From Verpa conica (taxonomy: Eukaryota > Ascomycota > Pezizomycetes > Pezizales > Morchellaceae), in NCBI GenBank assembly GCA_033030425.1, contig JAUFSD010000016.1, positions 124,001 to 188,000 on the forward strand: 64,000 nt of DNA. Direction: 5' to 3'. Shown here piece after piece: positions 30,920 to 43,800 of this stretch. The notes beneath the pieces were generated by a model. The model was given only the letters and a program-made list of their open reading frames with translations, made no database searches and was not told where the DNA came from. Position 1 is the first letter of the stretch, and each line of letters starts with the position of its first letter. Both the position numbers and the translations under genes were made by a program.

Positions 30920-31212
30920 GAAAGTAACTGAAATTTTGTAGCGTAGGGGATGTCAATGTTGCTGTGAAGTTGGGACAAGGCTACCTAAATATACCATTAT
31001 TTCTCACAATGAAGCCCCGCTCGGTAGAACAAATCATAGCAAGTGCAACGCGAGGGCGCTGCTGCATCACCGCATCGCCACAGACAAGGCGAGAGTTTAT
31101 TCCCAGTACAAGTCTTCAGCCACATGTCGGCAGTGCAGTACGTAAGAGCTAATTACAACCGAGAAAGAAACCATCGACCACCTGCACAGCTTCCTCCGTT
31201 TTTTATTTCCTG
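30920..31212. promoter_or_regulatory. Shared upstream region of NLR (minus) and SNF2-RING (plus)
   Basis: Only 293 bases separate the two divergent start codons, so both promoters must share it unless a 5' UTR intron is hidden. No clear TATA box was found in either direction. Coordinated expression of the two genes is an inference. Confidence 0.5.
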
Positions 31213-34200
31213 ATGCCCGAACACGACTTCACGATGACTACAATTTATCCTAACTTCTCATACAGCATCCAAGGGGAAACTGTCGAATCTATAAATCTCT
31301 TAACTGGAAAAAACATCGAGATTACACCATCAGACGACGGTCTCGAACGGTCCACAAAACGACTACGAGTCACGAATAACGGAGATTATAGCTCTTGCCC
31401 TAGTCCAAACGGCTCAGGATGTTATTCTCCATCTCCATCTCCAGATTCTTCGTTTCCAGGTTCTCCGCCCCAAAACTCCGAGGGAACATCAGCCTTATCA
31501 ACTCCATGTTCGACACTTTTCTCCCCTCAATCTCCCCAGCTACAATATACTACAACAGGACCAAACACCCCATGCTCAGAGGATAAGGCTTGCGATAACC
31601 GGTCTATTCTACATGAGTTGATGGCGAACTTGAGTACGGTCTTCAATACCAGGGCACTGAAGGAAGTTGATGGAGAGGTTTGTTTTGGAATGGTACGTTG
31701 GGCTATGCTAGAGATTTGCCAAGCTGTGTTTGTCGGGTCATAGAAGTAACCTCAGCGACTTTGCGCGGGTTAGATCTCGTATACTAAAGCCTTTGCCTCA
31801 AGAATATAGTTAATGCTCTAGATAGATTCCAGGGACAATAATTTCGACCGATGAAAACCTATGTCTTCTTAAGAATCACCATGCTAAAAATGCCGGCGAA
31901 TTCCAGTTTTTTTCCCTCAACCTAAAGGCCAATTCAACCCCTAGTAGCAAAAAAATACAGGTTACGATTGACATCTGCTCGAAGATATATACTCTCGGAG
32001 ATCTCGAGACCCCGCTTTCTATAGCGCTCTTACCATTACTAAATTCATCGTTAGTTCGGATTCAGGCATTAACATTGCCGCCCTTCATTAGACCCACAGA
32101 ACGACGGAGGAAACGGCGAGCCCAAGCCCAAGATATAAATATTTTCATGAATATCTACGGAAATCAAACTAACAAGGACCGGGTTGGACTTTTTCTTACT
32201 AAGAACCGTGTTTTTCTTCAGCACCCCAAATTCCCAGAACCAGGGCACCTCTACTACAACCCCCACATACTCTCGAGGCCTGGTTCATTGGTATTTGTCA
32301 CTAAATCCACCCTTACAGGTGGAGTTATACGAAATCCACTTACAGAAGAAACACCGATCAGTACCAAAAGTTTATCCCAAATTTTCGACGAGCTCTGCGA
32401 GTCACAGGACTTAGATGAAATTACTGGTGACTGGAGATTAACAACGCCCCTTCTAAGGTATATCTTAAGGCCCTTAATACTCGATATAAAAGCATCTAAT
32501 TGTCATTGACCTCTGGGTTTTCAGCCACCAAAAACAAGGGCTATATTTTTTGGCAAAGAGAGAAGAACAGTCTATACCTGAACAGGGCTCGATAATGTGT
32601 CAAAGAAATTAGTGAGGATTCTCCTATTAAGGTCAGAAATACTTACTAACTTGATAAAAGTCCAAACAGAGGGGGAATCCTTGCTGATTATATGGGGCTG
32701 GGGAAGACCTTAACAATTTTATCCTTGATTGTCAGGTCGCTAGATGAAGCCCGGTCGATTAATAGCAGCAGCCACCTACGTCCATCTCACAGAAGCATGT
32801 CAAGGGGGAGAATACACTCTGGTGCTACTCTATTGATAGCCCCCGTCTCAAGTCAGTCTGTTCAAAAATCTTAAGAGACCCAAAAATCTCACGTATTTAC
32901 GTGATTAAACTTCCGCTAACCTTACATCAATTCCAATAGCTTTGGGGAACTGGGAGGAGCAAATAGCAGCGTACGTTTATTTATCTATCTGCCCTACCTT
33001 TATCTAACCCTTTTCTCTATAGTCACGTACGACCGAATACATTGAAATACCTTGTATATTACGGCAAAGATAGACCCGCTGATCCCCGGATTTTGAATGA
33101 GTATGACATTGTCTTCACCAGCTTTCAAACAGTCACCCATGAATGGAAGGCCCAAAATTCTTCTTCTTATAGCCCTTTATATGCAGTTAAGTGGTTTAGG
33201 CTAGTACTAGACGAAGGTATAACCACTCAATTAAAGAGATAGTGATAAACAACCACTTATGTTTTTAGCACATGTAATCCGCACGCAGAAAACGGTTCAG
33301 TGCCAGGCAGTATGTGCTATCTCTACCGATCGGAGGTGGTGCCTCACTGGAACACCACTGCAAAACGATATTACCGACCTAGCTACACTCTTTAAATTTC
33401 TCCGTTGTGAGCCTTTGAATACGAAGGAGAACTTTGACCGCCATGTTACCGCCAAAATTAAGGCTAAAGATGATTCTGGGATGGAAAACCTGCGTGCTGT
33501 ATTGAAATTAATATGTTTACGAAGGGCAAAGGACACGATCAGCGACAGGCTTCCTGCACGACATGAGCACACTAAGTTTCTTGAATTCAATAAAGATGAA
33601 AGAACACTCTACAATCACTACAAGCAGAAATTAAACTCAACGGATGGGTCAAAGGCAAACACTTTTCAAGTTCTCCTTAGTTTGAGATTGATTTGTGACC
33701 ATGGCAGAGACCTTCTCTCCCAGGGCGAGCTTGAACTCTTTTGCTCAATTTGTCGCATACAATTGAGAGATTGGGAAATGGGGGTTAAAGGTCAGATGCC
33801 ATGTGTTCACCGTGCTATCTGTCGGGGTTGCATAGATAGCCTTGTTGTTACCGACGATAAGGACATCTTAGAGTCTGGCTGTGATCGATGTGTTGGAAAC
33901 CGAGAAGTATTAGGGCATTACGCACAGGCAGGCATTTCCAATTATCAGCCTTCAACAAAAGTCAAGGCACTTGTTGAATCAATCAAGGAATATACCTTTG
34001 GGGACGTTACAAACTTCTCACCACCTTCAAAGCAGTAGGTTCCCATTAGTCCCTATATTACCCTATGCGCCTCCACCCGCAGAAATCCGGGCCCTAGAAT
34101 ACCATGCTAATTTATATGATCTTTTATTAGCGTTGTATTTTCAAGCTGGACAAAAATGCTTGATTTAGTTGGCATTGCGTTTAAGTACAATGGCATCTCA

Positions 34201-34710
34201 TTTTGTCGTCTCGATGGCTCAATGTCACGTTCGCAGAGAAACCAAACAATCGTTGAATTTTCTACAAACCCGCAAGTTACCGTCATTTTGGTATCTCTCA
34301 TGGCTGGGGGAGTAGGGTAAGTGCTCTATAAGCATAATCTCTGTGCCATGAAATCTAACAAAGTCTTAAATTCTTGTAGCATCAACCTCACTTGTGCATC
34401 CAGAGTCCATATCTTAGAACCACATTGGAATCCTATGGTTGAACAGCAAGCAGTTGAGCGTGTGCATAGACTAGGGCAATGCCGAGATGTTATTATTACA
34501 CGATATATCATAAAAGATTCTTTTGAGATTGTAAGATTGCTCCGTACCTCTTCCGGAAGCTGGAAACACTAACTCCGTCGCCAGGATATGATCGGCTATC
34601 AAAAGAAGAAGTTGGAGCTTGCTAGACAATCCCTAGACTCAACTACACCTCTCACACCTATAGAGAGAATTGAAGCATGTTCTCAGGATACATTCCTTCC
34701 AGATGCTTGA
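31213..34710 (+). CDS. SNF2-family helicase/ATPase with RING finger (Rad5/HLTF-like)
   Basis: Ten exons: 31213-31692, 31826-32457, 32525-32596, 32661-32851, 32940-32970 (31 bases), 33023-33216, 33269-34034, 34131-34316, 34380-34530 and 34585-34710, giving 942 residues with all phases consistent. The N-terminus is Ser/Pro-rich; the region FLTKNRVFLQHP is typical of fungal HLTF-like proteins. SNF2 motifs appear in order: HQKQG, GGILADYMGLGKT (Tyr where Glu or Met is usual), DEAH (recreated across an intron), LTGTPLQN, then a RING finger (CSIC ... CVHRAICRGC ... CDRC), VFSSWTKMLDLV, RLDGSMSRSQR, MAGGVGINL and QAVERVHRLGQ. These nuclear enzymes remodel chromatin or act in post-replication repair, with E3 ligase potential from the RING. 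Unspliced, the locus looks like a wreck; spliced, it is intact. Confidence 0.88.
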
Positions 34711-37700
34711 CAACGGAAGACCAGAGAAAAACTGAGCCTAAGATCAACCAGCTGATACACGAGCTCTCGTGGACCCAGGATCTTGATCTGTGTCATCGTT
34801 AACCTCATGAAAATTGGCAGACTTTAAAACTCGCTTAGTTACCCAGCACATGCCTAGAGGTCAATTATTGAAAAAACTCTGGTACCAAAGATAGCTTGCC
34901 TTCAATAATACTATCTCAAGGCTGTAATTAGAAGAGATAACTGGAGCTATGTGACAGTGCTTTGAAGAAAGCTTCTGCGAGATATATCACATCTTATACT
35001 ATCAACTAAAGTTTTCTCCTATTTTCTTACTAGATACATATAGAATCTTCCTACATATATATAAATTAAGTAATAATACTAAAACAAAATAGATATTCTA
35101 CTACTATTGTAGTATCTATGTCCAACCTAAGCCCCTTCACCCTCATGGTATCCTCTTGCCAATCGAATAAGCATGATATATTCTTATAAGGTGCTGATAA
35201 ACCCCACGAGCTTAACCCATAATATCCTTACCTTGAAGTACTAATGTTCATGGATTATCACTCGCTATTCATAACTCCTAACCTCGAATCAATGAATGAA
35301 ATTATTCATGAATACATGGATCCCTAAGACTAAGGTACTCACTCCTAACTTTATATTAATAGCATTTGAGGGCTTACTTAAATACATACACAAATAATAT
35401 TCGCGCCTTTGATCTCCAGCTGGTAGTATCATAGCTAAAATGTCACCTTATATATTTAATCAAGCTAAAAATAAAAAATAAAAACTTAATTTCTAGCCCC
35501 GTAATAGTAATATAACCTTAGTATTGTATTCAATCATAGGATAGCCATATTTTAACAGCCCTCTATTTTACAGCAACTAATATTAGTCTATAAATTTATA
35601 TAAAACTCAAAAATGAATCCAAAAATACCACTAGAATATAGAACTAATAAGCCTAATACTCCACGTCTCTATCGCCCTCAAGGTTTAATTAGAATTACTA
35701 AATACCAAGGCCTCGGTCCCACGGTTAAAACTCAATACCTCTTAAATCAAACCAAAACGTACTCGTATAAGAATGGGTGCCTAAATACCGCCACTTGGCT
35801 TAAGCCAAGCTGCCATAGCCTCCTTAATAACTCTTTGGCTAGAGCTACCCTGTAACTTCATTGCTACGGTAGCCTTGATGAGGATAAGAGCCCCCCCCAC
35901 ATAGCATTTCCAAGAGCCGCCCTTCATGAAACGGTAAGAGCACCCGGGGCCCGCTATTTCAAAATCATACGTATTTCTGATTGCCTGAGTAGCCTATTCC
36001 TTACGCCTTGGATTAATACCAGGCTCTTGTACTTCACATGCAAGCCTTAGTTACAAAAAAAAAAATAACTACCCACAGCCCGTGATTACCCGATTATAAA
36101 AAATGTTATACACTGCGCAGCCCTGCGAACATGTATCACGCTACGCACGTATGTCTACGAATACAAGAAAAAAAGAAAGGAAAGGAGAAGAAACTGCTTT
36201 TCACAATTAACGGGGAGATACGGAAAGATCTCCTCACAATGCAATACATACCTAGGCTACACTAAGGCGAGGGCTATGCAAGAAAAATGTTATATTGTGT
36301 TGTATTGAGATACAATAAAACAGTTGTCAGATCCTGCAGTTTCTTTAAAACTCTCAAAGTTTTACCCGCGTCAAAGAACCGGTTGGATAAGCGGCGTGCG
36401 CACGCGACCAGCCAATAAAACAAATAAACGGGAAGGGGGGGGGTGGAAGGGGGGAGGGGGATGGGAGGGGGAAGGGAAAGTGTTAGAGGGCTAGAATTCG
36501 AATTCAACTTATTGGGAAGGGGGTGATAGGGTAGTGACATGGCTGCTGATCCCCCCTTAGTGATAGGTGGGTTTTGTTAATCTCCTGTGTTTCTGAACGG
36601 AGGATGTTCCGTCGACAAAACAGGGCGATTTGTGGCCGTGCACGCATGCCCAGAGCCCGCCAACTTTTATAACAAGTCGAAGTACCTATACCAAGCAGCG
36701 GTAGGCGAAGGGGGGGGGGAATCTCTCTCTCTCTCTCTCTCTACATACAAATTCTCATCCTAAGCGCTAATAGATAACCTACCTCCCTAGACTTCTGGGT
36801 ATCAGTGACTTTTTTGTACCTGCATACGCTAGTCCGTAGAGTCCTTTACCGCGCTAGCTAGGCCCACCGGTGGGCTATGCAAATGTGGCGTCGTCGGGCG
36901 TCAATGATGGATACAGGATTTTTTTTTTGAATGTCTTGGCGTTGAATGGCAAATTCATTGGGTTTAAAATTACCCTAGGGTACATACCGTCACTCTATAC
37001 TATTGGAGGCCTGAGGATAATTTCTATATTATCCTGCACCTGTAGTCCGAGAGGTAACCATTAACCCTCTGGGCGATGAAATTGAGACGCGGTGAAGGCC
37101 CCCGACTGCCATATTGGTGAAGCCGAGAGCAGGCACTGGGCTGGGCTAAGATAACACGACTCGTCTTGTGATATGTCGTTAAAATAAGGGTAAAGACTTA
37201 ATGCGGTCTGTGGATAATCTCTCCGATGAGAGACACTCTCCCGGCTGATCGCTATAGTATCAAGAGTTCGCATGCATCTACAATCCAGTACTGGCAATCC
37301 GGTACGAACTGATATATGCAAGCTGCCTAGGAGGTACGGAATGTAACCGCCGAGGACTCCTGCACAGTGATGCAAAGTGGCATTGAAGTGCACATTTACT
37401 TTTCTAATATTTTGAGAAATCTACCTTTAATGTACCTAACTAGCCTATACTCTTATTGTACTTATGCAAGTACTAAGCATGTCCACTAAAAGCAAAGACA
37501 TAAAACTTGAAAAACTTCAAACGCCCATGACGTTATATAATGTCAAATAAGCCCATAATAGACTAGTCAAAACTAACAGGAAAGTAGTTGAGTAAAGAAA
37601 TAAAGCAACCAAACACATGCATACAAAAAGACCAAGAACCAGATATGACACAAAAATACAGAGGAAAAAAAGCACCCAATGAAAAAAGAAAAACTTTAAA

Positions 37701-38015
37701 TACCAAACGCACCAAGACGATGCTCAAAACAAAGGAAACATAGTAAAAACCCAAAGTACCAATGTAAAAATGAAGACATCAACACAGCCTCGCACTAATC
37801 TCTAGTGCGCGAAGACTTGCCTATAAGAAAAGTATAAAAGACAATAGACCCTAATCATGCGCCTCCAGTCTAACAGCACAATCGAACCCCCAATTTTTGC
37901 CGCAAATATATCCCTCAGCTCGTTAGCAACCCAAAGACCTATTTCACAAGAAAATGAAACAACCAAGAAAATGAAAAACAGCGCTAAGGATATGAGACGA
38001 AAGAGAGGCAACTTT
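34711..38015. other. Long non-coding, AT-rich and low-complexity stretch
   Basis: The part at 34900-35600 is very AT-rich, perhaps an old degraded repeat. A G-rich strand run (36431-36479) and another at about 36708-36719 could form G-quadruplexes, and a (TC)n microsatellite lies at 36723-36744. Short open frames (for example 35613-35855, 37061-37393) lack family resemblance and are not called. The stretch lies between the 3' ends of the SNF2-RING gene and the Zn2Cys6 gene. Confidence 0.5.
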
Positions 38016-40802
38016 TTACAGCCTTGCCCCATGCTCTCCCTGCTCCATATCCCACATAGAAGTATCCCCGCCACTTCCAACACCTGGGCCTGGAGTGTTC
38101 AAGAATGCACTAAGCAACCCCAGGCTCTCGTCGCTCGGATCCATACCCTCAAAACCTGTACTGCCACTAGAGATAAGTGGGTCGGTCGTGATTTCACCCC
38201 AATTAATTGTCTCCATCCAGCTCGTATCCATCGGCCCAGCCCCCCCACTACCACCATTATTTGTCTCGCCAGAATACCAGCTATTTGCTGTGTTCCCATG
38301 TTGTGGCTGTGGGCTTGGATGATGAGACATGCTTGGAACCTCCAGTGTCTGGCCTGGGAATTCTGAAAATACCCGCCCATGAGAGGACGACGAGGAAGCA
38401 CGGCGGGCACCATCATGCGGCGACAACATCCGGGAGGAGTTTGAAGATGCATGTAATAATGTAGACTGCGCAAGTACATCAAACTTCGCCCTGGACCTCT
38501 GGGCGATAGGCCATCGAGCCGCTAAGCTCTCTAGTAGCGAAGAACAAGACCTGATGTCATCAATGAGCACCTCGTTTGCCGTCTGTACCTGTACCTCTCT
38601 GCATGTCCTATGCACGTGTAGCATTGTAAGGCCGCTGAGGAAGATGGAGTGTGCCGTTAGCCATGTATATTGAAGCTCCCCATACCGTTTAAGTTTGGAG
38701 TAGATACGAATCGTCTCGACCGCTGCAGTATAGCAGTGCTGAAGCGCTAGCGAGTTAGGACGTGGGAATGCGGGTGAGGGCCGGAAAAGTAGTTGGATGG
38801 CTTCGTGGAACTTGAGCTCTACCATTTGACCGCTTCCAAGATGGTTTCCACTACCTCCGGATCCTCTCCGAGATGCACCTAATACAACTCGTGCTTGGTC
38901 CCTCAATTCAACAAGCTGGCGGTAGATACCACTTTGCCAATCTGGTAGATCGACTGGCCATTTTCCTACTGAGGGTTGAGCTACACGGTAGATGGTGGTT
39001 TTGATGTTGCTCAAGATCCTAGTCATACGGAAAAGATAGATCGAGCCAGAAAATGAGGACCGAGGAGTCCCTGCGTTCGAGGGCATGCTTGAACCAATAG
39101 ACAAAGAGTTTGGATAGTTCAGTTCCTCATCATTATCCCCCTCATCAGGAAAATCCACATCAAACCCCTCATCCCTCAATGAGAAAGGTCTACCAAGCGA
39201 GATGCCAAGATTACGATCGAGAGCATATGCGCACCAGAATACTCGACGCTTGATCGCAGCCTGGTCTTGGCCATGAAATGAAATTATCTTCCTCTGCAGT
39301 CCAAGGTCCACACAGGTTGCCATGATAATAGCGTTCAAATACCAAAGATTCAAACCCCCTGTAGCATGAAGTGACCGCATTGCTAATAGTAGTGCGCTTT
39401 GTGCTCCTTGGACACTGCCTGTAAGAGTAATGTCATCAATGCACCGCATCGCGCTAGCAAAATATCCCTCAGAGTCCATATAATGTCCCACACGACTCGA
39501 AAGTATATTTGCACCTATTGAAAGCACAAGGAAAACATGGAAACGTGCTACAGCAATTGTGTAGCCTCGTGGAAGCTGATAGGGTGTATTGTTAGCCGCC
39601 AAATGAACAGCTTCAAGACAAGCCTCAAAATGGGGATGGTGAAGAAATGGGTATTGCAAGGCAACAGTGGTGAAGTAGGTCGATGAAAGAAGTCCACACT
39701 CATCCAAGTTTGGAAGGGCTGCTGGCTCTGCGTCAATTCCTACCCAACGCCTCCCACTACCTTCAACATTTGGTTTTGTCTCCCTACCCGCGGGGTCATA
39801 CCCAGAAGAGCGGAAATCTCCTTCATGTGTATCATGGAAAACAAGACGAGCGAATGAAATCCCCGACGAAGGGCCAACATATTTGGGCTCTTCAACGGCT
39901 GACAGTGAAAGAAGGCCGATATCTTGGGAAATCATATCTTGCTGCGGTAACAAAAGTGGGCTTGGGAGTAGTGGACTCGAGGGGGCAGGGCTTGGGGCTG
40001 GAGAAGGGCCATCCGAAAAGGTAAACGGACTGAAGGGCGCCAAGTAGCCTGGTGACATACCCGGAGAGAATTCGAAAGATGCCGGGGTAGCACATGTTGA
40101 GGCGGGAGAGAGAGCAAATACTGGGGACGAGGTTGAGCTTATCGATGATGGCGGGGGGTGCATATCAGGACCAGTGGTCACAATTCGTATTGCTGGAGGT
40201 GCTGGACGAGACCTGAGCTCTGCTGGTGGCCCAGCGGATAGGTCGACATCTGGGCAATGGGTACGAAGGAGTTCCTCTAACCATTTGATCCTGTTTTCCA
40301 ATTCAAGTACATGGCTAGCAAGCACAAGATTGAAAGAGCGCAGCATTGGAATCAGTTAAAAAGACCACAACTCATGCTGAGCTCGAGAAAAATAAGTTGA
40401 GTGTCCAATTCCTCACCTTCTTGGTACGTTATTATCACCGGATCGGTCGACCTCAATACAATCAACGCCGGCCTTGACACAGCTTTTACAGGACGGAAGG
40501 ACCCCGTCGCAGCGAATCTTCCTGGTACGGCATCTCTGGCATGCGGTGACCACCTTCTTCTTAGTGGCGCCACTGGATGGAGACGGAGCGGCGCCCGTTG
40601 GTGTCGACAACGAAGATGTGGAAGCGGAGCGAGACCGACTATACGTCTGAGGAGGTTGCCCTAAAGACAAAGATGAGGATGATGACAATTGATGTTGCTG
40701 TTGTTGCGGAGGCCACCCCGCGCTGCCGCTGCCACCTCCACTTCCTCCACTTCCTCCGGTTCCTTGTTGCGGGGGAGTCCCCAAAAACCCTCCAGCATCC
40801 AT
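38016..40802 (-). CDS. Zn2Cys6 fungal-specific transcription factor
   Basis: Two exons on the minus strand, 40417-40802 and 38016-40314, with a 102-base intron; 894 residues. Residues 88-115 form the binuclear zinc cluster with spacing C-x2-C-x6-C-x6-C-x2-C-x6-C (CQRCRTRKIRC ... CKSCVKAGVDC). A short coiled coil for dimerisation follows across the intron (HVLELENRIKWLEELL). The middle region (about 250-600) matches the Fungal_trans regulatory domain (YFTTVALQYPFLHHPHF, LNLWYLNAIIMATCVDLGL, RRVFWCAYALDRNLGISLG). The C-terminus is Ser/Gly-rich and acidic, a likely activation region. The start at 40802 is preferred because upstream in-frame codons only translate a GA-rich leader. The target pathway is not apparent. 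Confidence 0.88.
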
Positions 40803-43800
40803 AATGACACCGCTACTACCAACGTCGTCTTGAAAATGTATCGACGGCACTGACAGCGTTCGACGTTCCCTTTCTCTCTTCATCAATCTGAATTGAGAGA
40901 TCTTTCTTTTCTCGAGATGTAAGAGCCCTTTTCGAGAAGGTACAAAATGTGGTGATATCGTGTAATGGAAAGAAAGAAAAAGACTCGGTCCTAGTTTATC
41001 CTTCCTTTCCTTCCTTGACCAATCTCCTCTTCTTTCCTTCTTTCCTTCTTCCCTTCTTTCCCTCCTTTCTGTGTCTCTTTTCCTCTTTCTATAGTTTTTT
41101 TCCCTTTCTTGTCTGTTTTTTTTTTCTTTTTTCCCCCAAGTGTCTTGAAACCTGATCAATATAGAGAACAGCAGTAATAACCGATTCCAGGAGTGGTGAA
41201 TAGGGATGCAGGATAGGCGGTAGCGTCAGTAATTGTGGTTCGGTGGGAGGTTAAGTTCATGGTAATTCCCGCTAGGAAGTGGCGAGAGACGTGCAGACAC
41301 CAAAGGGAAGGGGGGAAGAGAACCACTACCCCCAGAACCTGCACAGGAGGAGAAAGTCGATGAAAGGGGAGATGTAATAAACGAATAATAAAGTAATACT
41401 CCCGGCGAACTAGTCAAAGATAGAATGGGATCTTCTTGAACAACACTCATCTAACACCACCTCTACTTGATGTTTTGGGCTTTTGGGGTGCTTATTTTTG
41501 GTGTCGGTCATGGGAAGACAAATAGAGGTGTGTAGGGATGGGTGGGGAGTGTGTGGGGGGGGGAGTGGAGGACTGGAAAGAGAGAAGCCAGGAACACTCG
41601 ATGTGACGTTCAACTAATGGGAGAGGCGAGACAAGGCGAGTGTTAGGGTGGACTCTTGTTAGTTGCGCTGGGCGCTTGCCAGGTCAGCACGACATGGGCC
41701 TCACAACCATATTGGTGTCAAATAGTCGGACAGCACAGAAGCAATGTATGGAGAAGGAGAAGAGGGAGGAGGGAGGAAGTATGATGTAGAGGGGATGTAC
41801 TCTAGATGATGTAAAAGAGATGAGGGTAATGCAGGATGAAGAAGATAATAAGAGAGAGAGAGGTGGATGATGGTGATGATGATGATGATGATGGCCTTGT
41901 TTGGGGGGTTGTGGCTGTTCTTTCCCTCGAAATGTCTTCTCATCAAGTCTCTTTCCTATACTCCCCCTCTGTGCCTATACAGTACAGTACCCATACATCG
42001 TCTCTTTGTACTTCGCTCTACTCTCGCTGCACGCATCAGGGTGGGCTGTGCTGCGCACCCATTCATTCACTTACTCGCTCACTCCACTTCAAGTCCTAGC
42101 TACCCCCTCCTCCCCTGTGTCCCCTCGGTTGTCGCGTAGAGTGGCCCTGTTTGTGGCCCTTTACTGTCCACGATGGTGGTTCAAGTTGCTGTTACTGCCC
42201 CACTCGCCCTTCCAGTCTCGGTGACAGCAGCACGGTAGTGCAGGGTAAACGTGAGCACAGGCATCGATACCCAATTGCGATCGTGCCTCCGGATGTACGC
42301 CTCTAGCCTCGAGTACCCTCTTACTAGCCAACCGCCAACGATCATACATATATTGCGTTCACTACCGACATATACATGCATAGTCATCATAACCCCATTG
42401 GGATCCATCTCATAGCCTTTATTTAAAAATAAGTCTATAAGCCTCGATTTGGGAACCTCGCTCCATAACTCAATTGCACTATAAAGGCCATATTAAGTTT
42501 CAACAAGATACATGTAGCTAAGGTGAGGGAGTCCTAGCTATATCTACTTGTAAGCCGCAAACTTCCGCTAAATAAACCCCCCCCCCCGTGTTTAGAGGTA
42601 CCCTCTATACTTATGAACCAAGTAATTCGTGGCGGTGTCCCGAGGTAAACGTTTGTTCCTTCCCCTACTAGCTCGCGTACCTGTACCTAGATTACCGAAG
42701 CAAGGTAAAACACCCCGATCTCACGGATAAACCCTTGGTTCCGGGAAAACTTTTGCACTTTTAAATTGATCTTCACGGGTATGTTCGGGAGTGAAGGGCA
42801 AGATTCTGATTAAGGCGTTAGGAATATGATGCGATGCTGACGAAGTTGCTACTTTTACTTGATGTTAAATTCGGGGCAGGACAATTGTCTTGGAGATATC
42901 ATATTTGCGGGCAATACTCCGCTAGAAGTGCCCGCTCATATGTTCTTCTTTAATATATGAGCGGAGTTCTTGGGCTTCGGAGGCAGGAGTTCAATGGAGG
43001 TGAGGCCGACAACTGCAATGCCTCCTCCGCTAATGATCTAGGAAAGAGAGCTCGTGATTCGATATATCTATATCGACCCGTCTAATTAGGCATCAAAAAA
43101 AATATAATTCTTCCGGTTGTAACTGTTGACATTAGTGGCTGTCAAAACCTACAGCCTCTATAATCTAAGTCTGCCTAATAGTTTTCCTAGAATCCTGCTA
43201 TCTGAAATGATTTATCTTGGCGATTGCATGTGTAACGCTTGTGGGCTATGGTATTATATGAGCATTGTACTCCAAGAACACTCACAGCCTCGGTAGCCCT
43301 TCTTCATTCCTCTTCTAGCCCACTTCCTCTCTATCACCACTATATCATGGTGTTTTTAAAAAAATGAAGACTCTTTGGTCTTAGCAATGGGTTCAACTAA
43401 GCAACACCCAAGGAAAACACCCCTGCTCCCCGCCCTCAAGTCATGCATATGCAATGCAACGGAGGTCGCTCCGTCAGACTAGCCTTAACCATAATATCGG
43501 GAATCTCTCTCTCTCTCTTCGCGCCAAAGACGCTTGTCGTCTTGTCGTCTTGGCATCTTCCAACACTTCACTCATGCAGCGGATATTGCAGGCTTCAACA
43601 TTGGTGGTTTGAGTTTTTTTTTTCTTTTTCTTCCTACTGCAGCCGAACCCCGTCTATTTCTTCACTTTTTGTATGCTACACGTATATCGGTGAACATGAG
43701 ATGGATGCAGAGAAAAAAAGAGAATGAGCGGAGGAGGAGAAGGAGGAGGGGTGGAGACTATTTCAGGGTACTTTTTTTTTTTTAAATTATGGGTAATTTC

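Noticed and set aside
36431..36479. G-rich run as a functional G-quadruplex
   Set aside because: The potential is there, but such runs are common in these spacers and nothing ties this one to a gene.
40803..41159. N-terminal extension of the Zn2Cys6 protein
   Set aside because: The added residues are Arg/Lys/Glu runs from a GA-rich leader; the later ATG at 40802 begins ordinary coding sequence.
41836..42224. Three overlapping plus-strand open frames
   Set aside because: They translate a GAT microsatellite and adjacent low complexity; all three frames are open by composition.
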